In this document: positions 60,133 to 64,000 of the stretch, piece by piece
Numbering within the stretch: the first letter of the stretch is position 1
Layout: each line of letters opens with the position of its first letter
Source: Pedococcus_A sp963730585
Lineage (GTDB): Bacteria; Actinomycetota; Actinomycetes; Actinomycetales; Dermatophilaceae
Assembly (NCBI GenBank): GCA_963730585.1
Contig: CAVSSL010000003.1
Span: 1-64,000 of the forward strand
DNA length: 64,000 nucleotides
Direction of reading: 5' to 3'
Notes under the pieces: model-generated
Told to the model about the DNA's origin: nothing
The model's database searches: none
The model's input: only the letters and a program-made list of their open reading frames with translations
Made by a program: the position numbers and the translations under genes

Positions 60133-60138
60133 TAGGCT
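60133..60138 (+). promoter_or_regulatory. Leaderless -10 hexamer (TAGGCT)
   Basis: TAGGCT, then six bases (GGCGCC), then ATG at 60145, with no Shine-Dalgarno sequence. Confidence 0.6.
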
Positions 60139-60144
60139 GGCGCC

Positions 60145-60560
60145 ATGGCCCCAGCAGACCTGCCCGCGGTGTTCGCCGAGCTGCGGCGGCGGCTGGCCGT
60201 CCACGAGGACGCGTTCACCGCCAGCACCAACCCCACCGACGCGAACCGGCCGACCTCCCGCAAGGAGGACGCCCCCTCGCCCAGCGACTCCTACATGCTG
60301 CTCGGGGCGCCGCACGAGAAGTACCCGGACGGGATGTTCTTCGCCGGTGTGAAGCAGCAGAAGCGCTACGTCAGCTACTACCTCATGCCGGTCTACAGCG
60401 AACCCGAGCTGGCCGCTGCCGTCTCCCCGGAGCTGCGCAGGCGCATGCAGGGCAAGTCGTGCTTCAACTTCACGAGGGTCGACGAGGGCCTGTTCGACGA
60501 GCTCGCCGACCTGACCGCCCGCGGCCGGGAGGCCTACGCCGCCAAGGGGCTGACGACCCG

Positions 60561-60564
<4 letters not shown>
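60145..60564 (+). CDS. Conserved hypothetical protein
   Basis: A 139-residue cytoplasmic protein. A helical N-terminus (LPAVFAELRRRLAVHEDAF) is followed by DSYMLLGAPHEKYPDGMFFAGVKQQKRYVSYYLMPVY and the late CFNFTRVDEGLFDELADL; this recalls small DUF1801/YdhG-like domains but I cannot place it firmly. The start follows a leaderless promoter. Its TAG stop overlaps the TAG stop of convergent pgm within CTAG. Confidence 0.7.
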
Positions 60565-62210
<1,646 letters not shown>

Positions 62211-62211
62211 G

Positions 62212-64000
<1,789 letters not shown>

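Overview
The window is about 70% GC, densely packed, and carries WhiB1, PdtaS, SecA with a C-terminal zinc motif, the 180-kDa class of NAD-glutamate dehydrogenase, GlgB/Pgm and wax-ester-synthase-type acyltransferases. Together these point to an actinobacterium. The family mix (Rv3235-like, DUF6326, DUF6131, DUF6912, DUF2505) suggests Micrococcales, perhaps Intrasporangiaceae; that last step is inference. The set secA / Rv3235-like / WS-DGAT / pdtaS / whiB1 recalls the Rv3219-Rv3240c neighbourhood of Mycobacterium tuberculosis. I see no tRNA, rRNA, insertion sequence, prophage or CRISPR array.

Layout. 0-5 kb: the end of secA, a LysM/Rv3235 pair, a small excisionase-like HTH gene, then an SAF-domain (CpaB-like) protein and a TadZ/CpaE-like ATPase. 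5-7.6 kb: membrane proteins and a lipoprotein. 7.6-12.9 kb: an apparent operon of WS/DGAT acyltransferase, patatin lipase, DUF6912 and a PGM1-like ATP-grasp ligase, followed by a SprT-like protein. 12.9-14.5 kb: two tandem alpha/beta hydrolases. 14.5-26 kb: amino-acid catabolism (pruA, pxpABC 5-oxoprolinase, gdh), two small helical proteins that could be type VII secretion partners, and a MOSC protein. 26-28 kb: pdtaS and whiB1. 28.9-33.2 kb: a large FHA-FtsK (EccC/EssC-like) ATPase, followed by a secreted HEXXH protein. 34.5-39.2 kb: a tad pilus operon (tadA, tadB, tadC, pilin, two TadE-like proteins and a TadG-like protein), then a secreted trypsin-like protease. 40.4-46.6 kb: thiolase, meaB, a Ser/Thr kinase, two GNAT proteins and a thiamine-binding protein. 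46.7-51.9 kb: an ABC exporter with two unlike ATPases, and a MarR regulator. 52-53.8 kb: an acyl-CoA mutase large subunit bracketed by two related palindromic elements. 53.9-60.6 kb: a TetR regulator, a membrane protein/lipoprotein pair, a YbbN-like protein, an esterase and an ATP-grasp enzyme. 60.6-64 kb: pgm and the 3' part of glgB (glycogen metabolism).

How genes work together. pruA, pxpABC and gdh all feed glutamate into central metabolism. The mutase and MeaB fit branched- or short-chain acyl-CoA metabolism. The SAF/TadZ pair at 3-5 kb supplies parts that the tad operon at 34-39 kb lacks, so the pilus locus looks split. Many genes have a TANNNT hexamer 6-8 bases before an ATG or GTG and no Shine-Dalgarno sequence, the pattern of leaderless actinobacterial transcripts.

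Two cautions. Five genes need a single-base indel to read through (TadZ-like, EccC-like, second TadE, thiolase, thiamine-binding protein); sequencing error is at least as likely as real gene decay. The octamer GTATGCCG/CGGCATAC is strikingly frequent, both in genes and in intergenic palindromes, and is the most unusual global signal here.
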